From NCBI RefSeq assembly GCF_947491715.1, contig NZ_CANLKR010000001.1, positions 1 to 64,000 of the forward strand: a stretch of 64,000 bases of DNA, in the 5' to 3' direction. Below are positions 40,301-49,225 of the stretch, piece by piece (position 1 is the stretch's first letter; every line of letters starts with the position of its first letter). The position numbers and the translations under genes are program-made. A model generated the notes under the pieces. The model saw only the letters and a list, made by a program, of their open reading frames with translations, was not told the origin of the DNA and did not search any database. This stretch comes from an uncultured Shewanella sp. GTDB lineage: Bacteria; Pseudomonadota; Gammaproteobacteria; Enterobacterales; Shewanellaceae.

Positions 40301-41196
40301 ATGATAATAACTTTGACTTGACCTTTAAGTGGGATACGGATCAAAGTGTAAAAGGCTTTTTAATTGTTGAGTCTGGTGATAAAACGGCGTCTAAGCAAGT
40401 GCCATTTTTATTGACACGTCAAGATGCTGTTGCTGTGACTCATACATTATCATCCGAGATGATAGCAGGTGAACTCACCACGGTGAGTTTTAATATTCCA
40501 GCTAATAGCACCAATGAGGATGTTACTTACCAATTATCAGCAGCTATTCCATCAGAACATGAAATTATGAATGTGTCTCATGATGGTGTATTGAGTGAGA
40601 ATGGTATTTCTTGGGAAGTCACACAAGAGGTTAGTGAGCACTCTGAAGAGGTGATGGTTAGTTTTGATATCATTCCTCGAACTTCTGGTAGTGATTATAA
40701 TTTAACACTGTCACATAGCTTTGCAGATAACGCGGTAGAGAGAGACTATGGATTTGGTGTTTTACAAGCAGCACCTGTGGCTATGGTTAGTTTCCCTGAA
40801 ACAGCATTAGAAGAAGGGAATGTATTACTTGATGGAACAGGATCTTCTGATGCTAATGGTGATGAGTTAACTTATCAATGGACACAAACTGCGGGTACGA
40901 GTGTCACTTTTGATGCCGCACAAGCGAGTATTAGTTTCACTGCACCTGTTATTTCTGAAAGTTCAGAATTATTTGAATTTGAATTAACAGTGACAGATAG
41001 TGAAGGGAATACGGGGCTAGCGACAGCAAATATCACCATTCAGAAAGAAGAAGTTGAAGCTGAGCCTGAGCCAACACCAGAGCCAGAAGCAGATAATGAA
41101 CAAGCGGCAAGTAAGTCTTCTAGCGGTGGTTCATTAGGTTGGTTAGCAATGATATTATTGCCTCTAGCTTGGTTGCGTCGTAAGCTAGCAGCATAA
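37330..41196 (+). CDS. secreted S8 subtilase with PA domain and GlyGly-CTERM tail
   Basis: Large extracellular serine protease of 1288 residues. It has a signal peptide (ending near VQA), an I9-type propeptide to about residue 185, and an S8 catalytic domain with Asp219 (GIIDTGINSDHPSF), His294 (DHDGHGSHTAST) and Ser646 (SGTSMASPHIAGAL). A PA domain is inserted before the serine (KAASGAFSGSIVYAGDF ... AAGLVLANVQGG). Fn3-like and PPC-like regions follow, then a PKD/K319L-like domain (LLDGTGSSDANGDELTYQW). The C-terminus is an EPEPTPEPE linker, SSGGSLGWLAMILLPLAW and a basic end. This is the GlyGly-CTERM signal used for type II secretion and rhombosortase processing. GGGAAG precedes the start. 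A terminator follows. Confidence 0.95.
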   Translation: MRSPVAVAVSAALMSMAMSVQASEQYSVSITKPDLPADTIQSVNLKLQQDLNFVNGQSRQKVFIPEDDLDAGVHRYFVRFDDSPVALYEGNIQGFKATSPAVTEGKSRKLDVNDSDVKAYRQYLTNRQDSVINQAKSKLGTLKIKQRTNLSYNGMVVEMTQAEAKKLALVSGVAHIKREVLRHTQTDAGPAIIQAPAVWDGSASGTATHGEGMVVGIIDTGINSDHPSFADVGGDNYDHTNPWGEGVYSGDCAADYPALCNDKLIGVHSWPLITDQYPYYDPDVAQNGEDHDGHGSHTASTTAGNFLYDLPISDVDGKPLGISFDAMSGVAPHANIVSYQVCKPGDDDAIGFNGCYPSLTVLAVEHAIENGVDALNYSIGGGTSDPWQDADALAFLAARKAGIHVATSAGNDGPDPQTVGSPGDAPWLTTVAAYTHDRDYSDKTLSEFTGGDTTAPSTLTGKAASGAFSGSIVYAGDFANANDPDGDPAQCLQPFPEETFADNTIVVCDRGAIARTAKGQNVLAGGAAGLVLANVQGGASSVVADAHTLPAIHIDATQGDALRTWLATGSDHTASISGTSIVKDESLARIAAAFTSRGANKSVPDIIVPSIAAPGVSIYAAYADEQSDKFKENPNPSDYSFLSGTSMASPHIAGALTLIAKLHPDWSPAEVQSALMLTADQNTFKEDGVTPSDFFDMGAGYANISAAAQTGLIMDETYEGYMAANPGIGGKPLEINLPTMANSQCVDTCTWTRLVKATADATWTVGTEGVTDGLGLSVIPTTFRLSEGNVQELTITADASAIDDGWNFANISLTANNLPNVKLPVAVKKGTDNIPAEISITAASIEGVVTYSDLTSNNLSGMTVGVYDKATLLVEPEEIDVPDGEFGYIAVTFDNDVDNVTFTTSSETAPDVDLRILDANNNNEKIGSSAGATSDESVTFIDLPAGTYYVVVDAFTASAPGATDKVLITASSIIVGDEYLSDNVVASVVENDNNFDLTFKWDTDQSVKGFLIVESGDKTASKQVPFLLTRQDAVAVTHTLSSEMIAGELTTVSFNIPANSTNEDVTYQLSAAIPSEHEIMNVSHDGVLSENGISWEVTQEVSEHSEEVMVSFDIIPRTSGSDYNLTLSHSFADNAVERDYGFGVLQAAPVAMVSFPETALEEGNVLLDGTGSSDANGDELTYQWTQTAGTSVTFDAAQASISFTAPVISESSELFEFELTVTDSEGNTGLATANITIQKEEVEAEPEPTPEPEADNEQAASKSSSGGSLGWLAMILLPLAWLRRKLAA

Positions 41197-41262
41197 TAAG
41201 TGAAATGTATGAATTAGGCGTTGTTATGTAAGCGCTATCCACTCATTTTAATACGATAAAGA

Positions 41263-41303
41263 AAAGGCTGAGCCGGTTAATACGGGTTCAGCCTTTATTT
41301 TTA
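41263..41303. terminator. terminator between subtilase and asnC (probably bidirectional)
   Basis: The stem AAAGGCTGAGCC/GGTTCAGCCTTT has a T-rich tail on the plus strand and TTTTCTTT on the minus strand. It would serve both convergent genes. Confidence 0.85.
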
Positions 41304-41345
41304 ATTAGTGTTAAATCTACTACTCTTGTTTAAGAAGTAAAGCGT

Positions 41346-41807
41346 TTAAGGTTTGACATTACGCGTGATGGGGTTTTGCAGAATAATTAAGGTTTCTGTG
41401 GACTGGATTTCATCAATTGATTGAATGCGGTTAATTAATACATGTTGAAGGCCATCAATGGATTGACACATAACTTTGACAAAAACATTGAAATTTCCTG
41501 TGGTGTAATAAGCTTCCACGACTTCTTCTAAGGCATTGAGTTTATCCAGTGCAGCAGGATAATCGCCAGCACTTTTCAAATTAATGCCAATAAAACAGCA
41601 GACATCGTAACCTAGCGCTTTAGGGTCGACGGTGATCTGTGCACCTGTGATTATCCCCGCTTGTTTCATTTTTTCTACTCGCACATGAATCGTCCCCGCA
41701 CTGACGGAGAAGCGTTTAGCCAGTTCAGCAAAAGGAGTGCGGGCTTCTTGCATTAAGGCGGCAAGGATCTGATTGTCGAGAGGATCGCGATTAAATGCCG
41801 TTTCCAT
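41346..41807 (-). CDS. asnC: AsnC, Lrp-family regulator
   Basis: Lrp/AsnC transcription factor of 153 residues, nearly collinear with E. coli AsnC. The N-terminal helix-turn-helix includes PFAELAKRFSVSAGTIHVRV, followed by EKMKQAGIITGAQI. The C-terminal effector (RAM) domain is GYDVCCFIGINLKSAGDYPAAL and IQSTETLIILQNPI. AsnC responds to asparagine and activates asparagine synthesis in enterics; no asnA is adjacent here, so targets are elsewhere. GAGGTAATAA precedes the start. Confidence 0.93.
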   Translation of the reverse strand: METAFNRDPLDNQILAALMQEARTPFAELAKRFSVSAGTIHVRVEKMKQAGIITGAQITVDPKALGYDVCCFIGINLKSAGDYPAALDKLNALEEVVEAYYTTGNFNVFVKVMCQSIDGLQHVLINRIQSIDEIQSTETLIILQNPITRNVKP

Positions 41808-41880
41808 TTATTACCTCAATGTATCAATAGGTTGTTAGTCATTAAGCTATAGCAGTGAACTGAGTTTATTAGGCTCAGAT

Positions 41881-42558
41881 TTATTGCTCTCCTTGCGCTT
41901 CAATAAAGGGGGTATCACAAGTGAAAGTCATTTTTTCACCGGAATAAGGATGCGTTATGGTTAAGCTCTGAGCGTGTAATAATAACCGAGGTGCCAGTCT
42001 TTTGGCTAATGGATCAGCATAAAAATTATCGCCTAAGATGGGATGTCCCAGCGCCATCATGTGCACCCTTAACTGGTGAGAGCGTCCTGTAATTGGGGTG
42101 AGTTTAACTAAGGTTGATCGTTTGGCCTGCGTTAATACCTCAAAATGGGTTTGAGAGGCCTTACCAACATTATGACACACTTTTTGTTTTGGCCGATTTG
42201 GCCAGTCGCAGATCAAGGGCAAATTGATGCTGCCTGTAGGGTTTTTTACATGGCCAGCGACACGGGCTAAGTAGGTTTTTTGTGTTTCTCTGTCTCTAAA
42301 TTGCCTTTTAAGTTCTTTTTCTGCGCTGCGCCTGAGGGCGACAATGATAATACCTGATGTGGCCATATCGAGGCGGTGTACGATTTGTGCATTGGGATGC
42401 TCGGCCAATACACGGCTGAAAATACTGTCATTGTGTTTAGGATCGCGTCCAGGCACTGAGAGCAGCCCGGAAGGTTTATCAAGGACAATAATATCCTTGT
42501 CTTGGTGCAGTACTGTTAACCAAGGGGTTGTGGGAGGAGAGTAAACAAAATCGTTCAT
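41881..42558 (-). CDS. rluA: RNA pseudouridine synthase RluA
   Basis: Pseudouridine synthase, dual-specificity RluA type (23S rRNA U746 and tRNA U32 in E. coli), 225 residues. The catalytic motif NAQIVHRLDMATSG contains the Asp, and PLICDWPNRPKQKVCH and ITGRSHQLRVHMMALGHPIL match E. coli RluA almost word for word. The N-terminal S4 domain is absent, as expected for RluA. AAGGGC precedes the start. It is on the same strand as asnC but separated by 73 bases. Confidence 0.95.
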   Translation of the reverse strand: MNDFVYSPPTTPWLTVLHQDKDIIVLDKPSGLLSVPGRDPKHNDSIFSRVLAEHPNAQIVHRLDMATSGIIIVALRRSAEKELKRQFRDRETQKTYLARVAGHVKNPTGSINLPLICDWPNRPKQKVCHNVGKASQTHFEVLTQAKRSTLVKLTPITGRSHQLRVHMMALGHPILGDNFYADPLAKRLAPRLLLHAQSLTITHPYSGEKMTFTCDTPFIEAQGEQ

Positions 42559-42758
42559 GAAAAGCCCTTGCTATCGTAATACAGTCAATAAATGCGTGGC
42601 AAAGATACTCTTACAAGAGAAGGCTTGCAAGAGGTAGCATTAAGCAAATGTGATTATTTATTTTTTGTCATTTAGTTGAGAAGGAGAGTGAAGCTATCTA
42701 AGGGAAAGGTTTGTCAGTAGAATACAGGGCTTAAGTGGGTTAGGTTAAGAGAGAATGT

Positions 42759-43502
42759 GTGACAGAATTTAATGTGATTTATGAGTCGCTAGATGAATAT
42801 GGGCCGTTAATAGTGTTGGACAATAAAGAAGTGAGAATATTGGCTTTCGCTGAAAACGATGAGCAAAGTAAATTATTAAAGCTAACCCCGCATGTTCCAC
42901 AACATACTTATTTACAGGCGATGTTATTGGTATTACTTTTTTGTCAGCCTAAACGAGTCATGATTTTGGGATTAGGCGGAGGAGGGCTAATACATGCACT
43001 TAAGCATTTTGATGCGGGTATCAAAATAACCGCTGTTGAGTTACGAGAGCAAGTTATCCACTTATCTAAGCGTTTTTTTCAATTACCTCAAAGTAAGAAA
43101 CTCACATTAATCAATCAAGATGCCAGTGTGTTTTTAGCTGAAAATGATCATAAAAAAGTGGATGTTATTTTTGCCGATATCTATGGTGCTGAAGGTGTGG
43201 ATGAAGCGCAATTGTCACTGCATTTTATTGCTTTATGTAGCAAGAATATGAAAGAAAATGGCTTTCTTGTACTGAATTGCTGGAAAGAGCATAGTCAGAA
43301 CTTATCCTTATTATCTCATTTACAAATCCATTTTTCGGATGTTCGAGCATGTTTAACCGGTGGCGGTAATTGGGTCATTATCGCCAGTAAGCAGCCACAA
43401 AATAAAAGTGTCAATGAACTTAAATCTAATGCACAAATGCTATCAAAAAAGCTAGACTTCCAATTAGATAGAAGTTTAACTCGATTTAAAATGTGGCTTT
43501 AA
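42759..43502 (+). CDS. spermidine synthase-like methyltransferase-fold protein
   Basis: Rossmann-fold protein of 247 residues resembling polyamine aminopropyltransferases. The AdoMet-site loop MILGLGGGGLIHAL, AVELREQVI with the acidic residue, and the VDVIFADIYGAEGV region are visible. The full N-terminal beta domain of spermidine synthase is shortened, and the GGGDG wording is changed to GGGGL, so catalytic equivalence is doubtful. A GTG start is used. It precedes xerD by 117 bases. Confidence 0.7.
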   Translation: MTEFNVIYESLDEYGPLIVLDNKEVRILAFAENDEQSKLLKLTPHVPQHTYLQAMLLVLLFCQPKRVMILGLGGGGLIHALKHFDAGIKITAVELREQVIHLSKRFFQLPQSKKLTLINQDASVFLAENDHKKVDVIFADIYGAEGVDEAQLSLHFIALCSKNMKENGFLVLNCWKEHSQNLSLLSHLQIHFSDVRACLTGGGNWVIIASKQPQNKSVNELKSNAQMLSKKLDFQLDRSLTRFKMWL

Positions 43503-43619
43503 ATTTGATTGTTATTCTAAAAATGACGCTATTGTAATAGCATTCAAAATGTTTAATGTATATTGCTAATGTTCCGTGGGGTATGACAGGCTCATAGGAC
43601 TTAGAATGAGGCTTTAGAG

Positions 43620-44522
43620 ATGCAAGCAAATTTTATTTCCGATCCTATTGTTGAGTCTTTTTTGGATGAATTATGGTCAACAGAAGGGCTAAGTGATAAT
43701 ACCTTATCAGCCTATCGAAGTGATTTGCTGCATTTTGATACTTATATTCAAAAAAAAGGACTGGTGTTACTTGCCGTAACGCAAGCGAATGTGCGTGCCT
43801 ATCTTGAACATCGTTTCGAGCAAGGGTTTGCTAATAGCAGTAGTGCTCGTTTAGTCAGTAGCCTTAAGCGATTCTATGGTTTTTTAAGGATAAATAATCG
43901 TATAAACATCGATCCCATGGAGATGTTACAAGCACCTAAATTAACGAGAAAACTGCCTAATTCATTAAGTGAGGATGATGTCAGTTCCTTGCTAGCAGAA
44001 CCCAATGTGGATGACGCAATAGAGTGCCGTGATAAAGCCATGCTAGAGTTACTTTATGCTACAGGATTACGGGTCACAGAGTTGGTGAGTTTAACGCTTG
44101 AAGAAATCAGCCTCAATCAAGGTCTTGTGCGTATTGTGGGTAAAGGCGGCAAGGAGCGTATTGTCCCTATTGGGGAATATGCGATGGCTGAAATAGAGTC
44201 ATATTTATGTCATGGGCGACATCGTTTATTAAAAAATCAGCCTAGCGATGTACTGTTTCCTTCTAAAAGGGCGAAGCAAATGACGAGACAAACTTTTTGG
44301 CATCGTATTAAGCATTATGCCATTAGAGCGGGGATCCTCTCTCCTTTATCTCCACACACTTTACGTCATGCGTTTGCGACACATTTATTAAATCATGGTG
44401 GCGATTTACGGGTGGTACAACTATTGTTAGGGCACAGTGATTTATCGACGACACAAATTTATACTCATGTGGCGAAAGCAAGATTATCTGAACTACATAA
44501 AATGCATCACCCAAGAGGTTGA
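43620..44522 (+). CDS. xerD: site-specific tyrosine recombinase XerD
   Basis: Chromosome-dimer-resolution recombinase of 300 residues that acts with XerC at dif under FtsK control. It has an N-terminal SAM-like core-binding domain (FLDELWSTEGLSDNTLSAYRSD) and a C-terminal catalytic domain. The catalytic set is Arg151 in ATGLRVTELV, Lys in VGKGGKERIVPIG, HTLRHAFATHLL, GHSDLSTTQIYTHV with the Tyr nucleophile. It lies immediately upstream of dsbC and recJ, the conserved gammaproteobacterial order, which supports XerD over XerC. Confidence 0.95.
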   Translation: MQANFISDPIVESFLDELWSTEGLSDNTLSAYRSDLLHFDTYIQKKGLVLLAVTQANVRAYLEHRFEQGFANSSSARLVSSLKRFYGFLRINNRINIDPMEMLQAPKLTRKLPNSLSEDDVSSLLAEPNVDDAIECRDKAMLELLYATGLRVTELVSLTLEEISLNQGLVRIVGKGGKERIVPIGEYAMAEIESYLCHGRHRLLKNQPSDVLFPSKRAKQMTRQTFWHRIKHYAIRAGILSPLSPHTLRHAFATHLLNHGGDLRVVQLLLGHSDLSTTQIYTHVAKARLSELHKMHHPRG

Positions 44523-44656
44523 TGCAATAAGTTGGTTAGACTTTAGTTGTGCTGAGTCAAAAACAGGCATTGATGAGAATGAAAAACAGCCAAAAATGGT
44601 AAAAAAGTTGCTTTCGATGAGTTGAGGCTGTAAGTTTTGAAGTTAAAGCAGGGTCT

Positions 44657-44677
44657 ATTCTTATGAAGCATAAGAAT
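44657..44677. promoter_or_regulatory. inverted repeat in dsbC leader
   Basis: ATTCTTATG and its reverse complement flank a 3-base loop, ending 33 bases before the dsbC start. It could be an operator or an RNA hairpin in the leader; no T-run follows, so it is not a typical terminator. Confidence 0.4.
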
Positions 44678-44710
44678 CGTGATCCACACTTAATTTATTT
44701 AGGATATCCA

Positions 44711-45472
44711 ATGAAGTTTACTCGTGTACTTTCTTTGATGGCGGTGATGGCATTATCGCCAGCAGCTATGGCAGCAACGGATGCTAATAAGGCTGAAGCG
44801 CAAATGCTGAAGCAAAAATTGAGCTCAACTCTTGATGTTGATGTCATGTCAATAAAAATGTCATCGATTCCCGGTTTATATGAAGCGTTAACAAATCGAG
44901 GTGTGCTGTATATTAGTCAAGATGGCACTAAGTTAGTGCATGGCACGATTTATGATTTAGATAACGGCATGAAAAACTTAACGGAAGCAGCAATGGCTGG
45001 ACCAAGGCTAAAAATGCTGAAGAAACTTGAAGATCAAATGCTTGTTTATAAATCAAAAAATCAAAAATATGTCGTAACTGTTTTTACTGATATTAGCTGT
45101 GGTTATTGCCGTAAATTGCATAGTGAGATGAAAGAGTATAATGATTTAGGCATTACCGTTCGCTATCTCGCTTTCCCACGTGCAGGTGTACCATCAGCTA
45201 CGGCGGATGAGATGGAAGCGGTGTGGTGTTCAGCGGATCCATTAAAGGCGATGGATGATGCTAAGGCTGGTAAGCCCGTTAAAGATGCTAACTGCGATGC
45301 GAAGATTAAAGAGCAATATGAGCTTGGTGTGGCATTTGGTATTAATGGTACCCCTGCTATTATTTTAGAAGATGGCAGCTTGATCCCTGGTTACCAACCG
45401 CCGAAGCAATTGTTAAAAATACTTCAGCAAGTGGATGAGCAAAAAAAAGCGGAATCGACGCCATCTAAATAG
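44711..45472 (+). CDS. dsbC: thiol:disulfide isomerase DsbC
   Basis: Periplasmic disulphide-bond isomerase of 253 residues before processing. The start at 44711 gives a clean signal peptide (MKFTRVLSLMAVMALSPAAMA); the frame is open 48 bases upstream but that would spoil the signal. It has an N-terminal dimerisation domain, a linker helix, and a thioredoxin domain with CGYC at about residues 130-133. The second disulphide pair (WCSADP ... NCD) and the cis-Pro loop GTPAII are also present. It lies between xerD and recJ, with a terminator after it. Confidence 0.95.
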   Translation: MKFTRVLSLMAVMALSPAAMAATDANKAEAQMLKQKLSSTLDVDVMSIKMSSIPGLYEALTNRGVLYISQDGTKLVHGTIYDLDNGMKNLTEAAMAGPRLKMLKKLEDQMLVYKSKNQKYVVTVFTDISCGYCRKLHSEMKEYNDLGITVRYLAFPRAGVPSATADEMEAVWCSADPLKAMDDAKAGKPVKDANCDAKIKEQYELGVAFGINGTPAIILEDGSLIPGYQPPKQLLKILQQVDEQKKAESTPSK

Positions 45473-45489
45473 TGTTGATTTAGGTGTTT

Positions 45490-45520
45490 AAAAAATGAGC
45501 CTTTTTTGGCTCATTTTTTA
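45490..45520 (+). terminator. rho-independent terminator after dsbC
   Basis: The stem AAAAAATGAGCC/GGCTCATTTTTT with a short T loop and T-tract follows the dsbC stop and separates it from recJ. Confidence 0.9.
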
Positions 45521-45587
45521 TGTCGTGTCTTTTTTCAAACTATCGCTTACGCTATAGTGCTTCTTTTCTTTCAGGTAACTTTCATTT

Positions 45588-47312
45588 GTGAACCATCAAA
45601 TCAATCGTCGCCCCCATGTGGATGACAGCCACCTTCCTGATTCCTTCTCGCCATTGTTAAGACAAATTTATGCCAGTCGAGGCGTACTTGCTCACGAATG
45701 TGATTTAAATCTAAGTCATTTACTTAGACCTAATAACATGCTGGGACTGGATAAAGCGGCACAAATCATTGCCGATGGCATCGCCAGTAACAAACCTATT
45801 TTGATTATGGGCGATTTTGATGCCGATGGAGCAACCTCAACCAGTGTGTGCATATTAGCACTGCGCATGATGGGGGCTGTTAATGTTGATTATCTTATTC
45901 CTAATCGTTTTGATTTCGGCTATGGATTGAGTCCTGAAATAGTGCAAGTTGCACACACTAAGGGGGCGGAGCTGTTGATCACTGTGGACAATGGTATCTC
46001 TTCTATTGAGGGGGTCGATGCAGCGAAAGCCTTAGGTATGCAAGTGGTGATAACCGATCATCATTTGCCCGGTCAAGTGCTTCCAAATGCCGATGCCATA
46101 GTGAACCCTAATCAAGTCGGGTGTGGTTTTGCCAGTAAAGCTATTGCAGGGGTTGGCGTTGCTTTTTATTTAATGTCAGCCTTACGGGCAGAATTAAGAG
46201 CGCGAAACTGGTATCAAACTCGTCATATTGCTGAGCCTAATTTAGCGCATTTATTGGATATCGTGGCATTAGGTACGGTGGCTGATGTGGTGCCATTAGA
46301 TTGTAATAACCGTATTCTCGTTGAAATGGGGTTAAAGCGGGTGCGAGCGGGCCGATGTCGAGTGGGGATCACGGCGTTATTAGAAGTAGCGAAAAAGAAT
46401 GTGTCTCGTGTGGTGGCATCTGATTTTGGTTTTACTGTTGGCCCAAGATTGAACGCTGCGGGTCGATTAGATGAAATGGCCTTAGGCGTCGAAACCTTGC
46501 TCTGTGAAGATGTCATGGTTGCTCGAAGAATGGCGTCGCAACTTGATAGCTTGAATATGGAAAGGAGAGAGTTAGAGCAAGAAATGCAACAAGAAGCATT
46601 AAAGAGCCTACAGAGTCTCACGCTTGATATGACATCTTTGCCTTGGGGAATTGCTTTGTTTCAAGCCGACTGGCACCAAGGGGTCATTGGTATTTTGGCT
46701 TCACGTATAAAAGATAAATATCATCGACCGGTTATTGCGTTTGCTGATGCAGGTAACGGCGAAATAAAGGGCTCTGCACGTTCAATTAAAGGCCTGCATA
46801 TGCGAGACTTGCTGGAGCTGATTAATAGCAGACATCCCAAAATGATCCTGAAATTTGGTGGCCATGCGATGGCAGCGGGTTTATCGATAAAAGCAGCGGA
46901 TTTTGCTGCATTCAATGATGCTTTTGATAAAGCGATTCGAGAAACGATAAAACCTGAGTTGTTAACGGGGGAATATCTTTCAGATGGTGAATTATCTGCC
47001 GATGAATTAACGATGGCCGTTGCAACAGAGCTCAGACAGGCTGGACCTTGGGGACAAGCTTTTCCAGAGCCTTTATTTGATGGCTATTTTAGCGTTATTC
47101 AACAACGTATTGTTGGTGAGAAACATTTAAAATTAGTGCTGGAAACACCTTGTAGTCGTGTCATGGTGGATGGCATTGCATTTAATGTTGACTTGAATAC
47201 TTGGCCCGATGCCAGTATTGATCAGGTGAGATTGGTTTATAAATTGGATGTGAATGAGTACCGTGGTAATCAAACGCTGCAGCTACTCATTGAACAGATT
47301 GAAGCTGTTTGA
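45588..47312 (+). CDS. recJ: single-stranded-DNA exonuclease RecJ
   Basis: 5'-3' ssDNA exonuclease of the DHH family, 574 residues, used in recombination and mismatch repair. DHH motifs are visible: IMGDFDADGATSTSV (motif I), LLITVDNGIS, VITDHHLPG (motif III) and ALGTVADVVPL, followed by the DHHA1 domain with GHAMAAGLSI. A C-terminal OB-like region follows. A GTG start is used; no strong Shine-Dalgarno is seen. Its place downstream of xerD-dsbC is conserved in gammaproteobacteria. Confidence 0.95.
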   Translation: MNHQINRRPHVDDSHLPDSFSPLLRQIYASRGVLAHECDLNLSHLLRPNNMLGLDKAAQIIADGIASNKPILIMGDFDADGATSTSVCILALRMMGAVNVDYLIPNRFDFGYGLSPEIVQVAHTKGAELLITVDNGISSIEGVDAAKALGMQVVITDHHLPGQVLPNADAIVNPNQVGCGFASKAIAGVGVAFYLMSALRAELRARNWYQTRHIAEPNLAHLLDIVALGTVADVVPLDCNNRILVEMGLKRVRAGRCRVGITALLEVAKKNVSRVVASDFGFTVGPRLNAAGRLDEMALGVETLLCEDVMVARRMASQLDSLNMERRELEQEMQQEALKSLQSLTLDMTSLPWGIALFQADWHQGVIGILASRIKDKYHRPVIAFADAGNGEIKGSARSIKGLHMRDLLELINSRHPKMILKFGGHAMAAGLSIKAADFAAFNDAFDKAIRETIKPELLTGEYLSDGELSADELTMAVATELRQAGPWGQAFPEPLFDGYFSVIQQRIVGEKHLKLVLETPCSRVMVDGIAFNVDLNTWPDASIDQVRLVYKLDVNEYRGNQTLQLLIEQIEAV

Positions 47313-47346
47313 CAGTCAATGAGCGGTCTTGAAGTCCCACGGGTAT

Positions 47347-47412
47347 AAAAAGCGATGCGAAGGCTCAAGCGAACTGACTTGGCTAACTGAGTGAGTTCAC
47401 ATCGCTTTTTTC
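47347..47412. terminator. long hairpin between convergent recJ and rpiA
   Basis: The outer stem AAAAGCGATG/CATCGCTTTTT encloses an inner stem GAACTGACT/AGTGAGTTC with one mismatch. T-runs lie on both strands, so it can serve both genes. Confidence 0.8.
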
Positions 47413-47413
47413 A

Positions 47414-48073
47414 TTAGTCTGTAATGGTCTCGACACCGTCTTCTTTACCCACTAATAAGACATCAGCACTGCGATGAGCGAATAATCCGTTGGTTACTAC
47501 GCCGACAATCCCGTTAATTTGCTCTTCTAATACTTTAGGCTGCATAATTTTCATATTGTAGACATCTAAAATAATATTACCGTTGTCAGTGATGACGCCT
47601 TCTCGATAGACAGGATCGCCACCTAATTTAACCAGTTCTCTCGCCACATAAGAGCGGGCCATAGGAATGACTTCTACGGGGAGAGGAAACTCGCCTAATA
47701 TATCGACTTGCTTAGTGCTGTCGGCGATACAGATAAACTTATCAGCCACAGCAGCAACAATTTTCTCTCGTGTCAACGCAGCTCCGCCGCCTTTGATCAT
47801 GTGCATTCTGGGATTAATTTCATCAGCGCCATCAACGTAAATAGACAGATCGTTCACACTGTTAAGATCGTAAACTGGGATCCCTAATGCTTTCATTTTT
47901 TCTGTTGATGCCTCAGAACTAGAGACGGCGCCGTCAATATCGGCTTTCATGGTGGCAAGGGCATCAATAAAGTGATTGACGGTTGAGCCCGTACCAACAC
48001 CAACAATACTGTCATGTTCAACATATTTTAGTGCGGCCCATGCGGCGGCTTTTTTCATTTCATCTTGCGTCAT
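47414..48073 (-). CDS. rpiA: ribose-5-phosphate isomerase A
   Basis: Interconverts ribose-5-phosphate and ribulose-5-phosphate in the pentose phosphate pathway. The length of 219 residues equals E. coli RpiA. Visible motifs are [16 protein letters not shown] (phosphate loop), [44 protein letters not shown] (catalytic Asp/Glu/Lys region), and [10 protein letters not shown] at the end. GAGATAAC lies before the start. Converges on recJ. Confidence 0.97.
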   Translation of the reverse strand: MTQDEMKKAAAWAALKYVEHDSIVGVGTGSTVNHFIDALATMKADIDGAVSSSEASTEKMKALGIPVYDLNSVNDLSIYVDGADEINPRMHMIKGGGAALTREKIVAAVADKFICIADSTKQVDILGEFPLPVEVIPMARSYVARELVKLGGDPVYREGVITDNGNIILDVYNMKIMQPKVLEEQINGIVGVVTNGLFAHRSADVLLVGKEDGVETITD

Positions 48074-48263
48074 TGTGTTATCTCATCAAGGCAGTAAAGT
48101 GACTTTATTATACTCTGCTTCGCGAGGGCATTCTTTGGTTTTTTCACTGAAAAATGATTTTGTAAAAATTGTCTAGAAAATAAGAAAGCTATTGTGCTGG
48201 GAGAATGGAAAACGTATTTTTGACGGTAATGTCTTTTTTAATTAGTGATATTGGGGAGTTGTC

Positions 48264-49220
48264 ATGGCTGGAGCGAGTTTACTCACTTTGTTGGATGATA
48301 TTGCGACGGTGTTAGATGATGTCGCCACCATGAGTAAAATGGCGGCGCGAAAAACAGCAGGGGTTTTAGGGGACGATCTCGCTTTAAACGCTCAGCAAGT
48401 CTCTGGAGTCAATGCAGACAGAGAGTTACCTGTAGTATGGGCGGTGGCAAAAGGATCATTTAGAAATAAATGTATTCTTGTGCCTTTGGCTCTTTTGATT
48501 AGTGCGTTTATTCCTTGGGCTGTGATGCCATTACTCATGTTGGGTGGGCTGTATTTATGTTTTGAAGGTTTTGAAAGCCTGTATCATGCTTATCGTCATA
48601 AAAAAGAGGTTAAACAATCGTCATCACTTGATGTTAATTTGGCGGCACTGCATATTGAAGCAGGGTTAGATCTTAACGCTTATGAAGCAAAAAAAGTGAA
48701 AGGTGCAATACGGACGGATTTTGTCTTATCGGCTGAGATCATCGCCATTACCTTAGGGGTTGTGGCTCATATGAGCTTAATGACGCAGTTTTTTACCTTA
48801 GTGATTATTGCGATTGTGATGACAATAGGCGTTTATGGCATAGTGGCATTAATTGTGAGAATGGATGATGCAGGACTATACTTGAGTCAGCAACAAGCTT
48901 TTGGCCATCGAGGAGACTTACAGCGAAAATTGGGAGGAATGCTTTTAAGGGCAGCGCCATTATTGATGAAGAGCTTATCTGTTATTGGTACCCTTGCTAT
49001 GTTTATGGTGGGCGGGGGTATTTTGACTCATGGGTTGCATTCAATCTTAGTTGTTTTTAACTCGATTGCCGCGATGACACAATCTTGGTTTTTAGTGGGA
49101 CCTGTCTTATTGTTAATACTCCCTAGTGTATTGAATGCACTGTTTGGCGTCTTGGTTGGTGCTGTCGCGTTGGGTGTATTGACGCTCATTCAAACACTCA
49201 AAAAAGTCATTAGATCATAA
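48264..49220 (+). CDS. yedI: DUF808 (YedI-like) inner-membrane protein
   Basis: Inner-membrane protein of 318 residues matching the DUF808/YedI family. The N-terminus MAGASLLTLLDDIATVLDDVA, then KTAGVLGDDLALNAQQVSG and LPVVWAVAKGSFRNK are characteristic. About six hydrophobic segments follow. GGGGAG lies before the start. The biochemical role of the family is unknown. The next gene follows 5 bases after its stop and is probably co-transcribed. Confidence 0.9.
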   Translation: MAGASLLTLLDDIATVLDDVATMSKMAARKTAGVLGDDLALNAQQVSGVNADRELPVVWAVAKGSFRNKCILVPLALLISAFIPWAVMPLLMLGGLYLCFEGFESLYHAYRHKKEVKQSSSLDVNLAALHIEAGLDLNAYEAKKVKGAIRTDFVLSAEIIAITLGVVAHMSLMTQFFTLVIIAIVMTIGVYGIVALIVRMDDAGLYLSQQQAFGHRGDLQRKLGGMLLRAAPLLMKSLSVIGTLAMFMVGGGILTHGLHSILVVFNSIAAMTQSWFLVGPVLLLILPSVLNALFGVLVGAVALGVLTLIQTLKKVIRS

Positions 49221-49225
49221 AGGAA

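Noticed and set aside
46223..46621. 132-codon minus-strand frame inside recJ
   Set aside because: Antisense shadow of conserved DHH/DHHA1 sequence.
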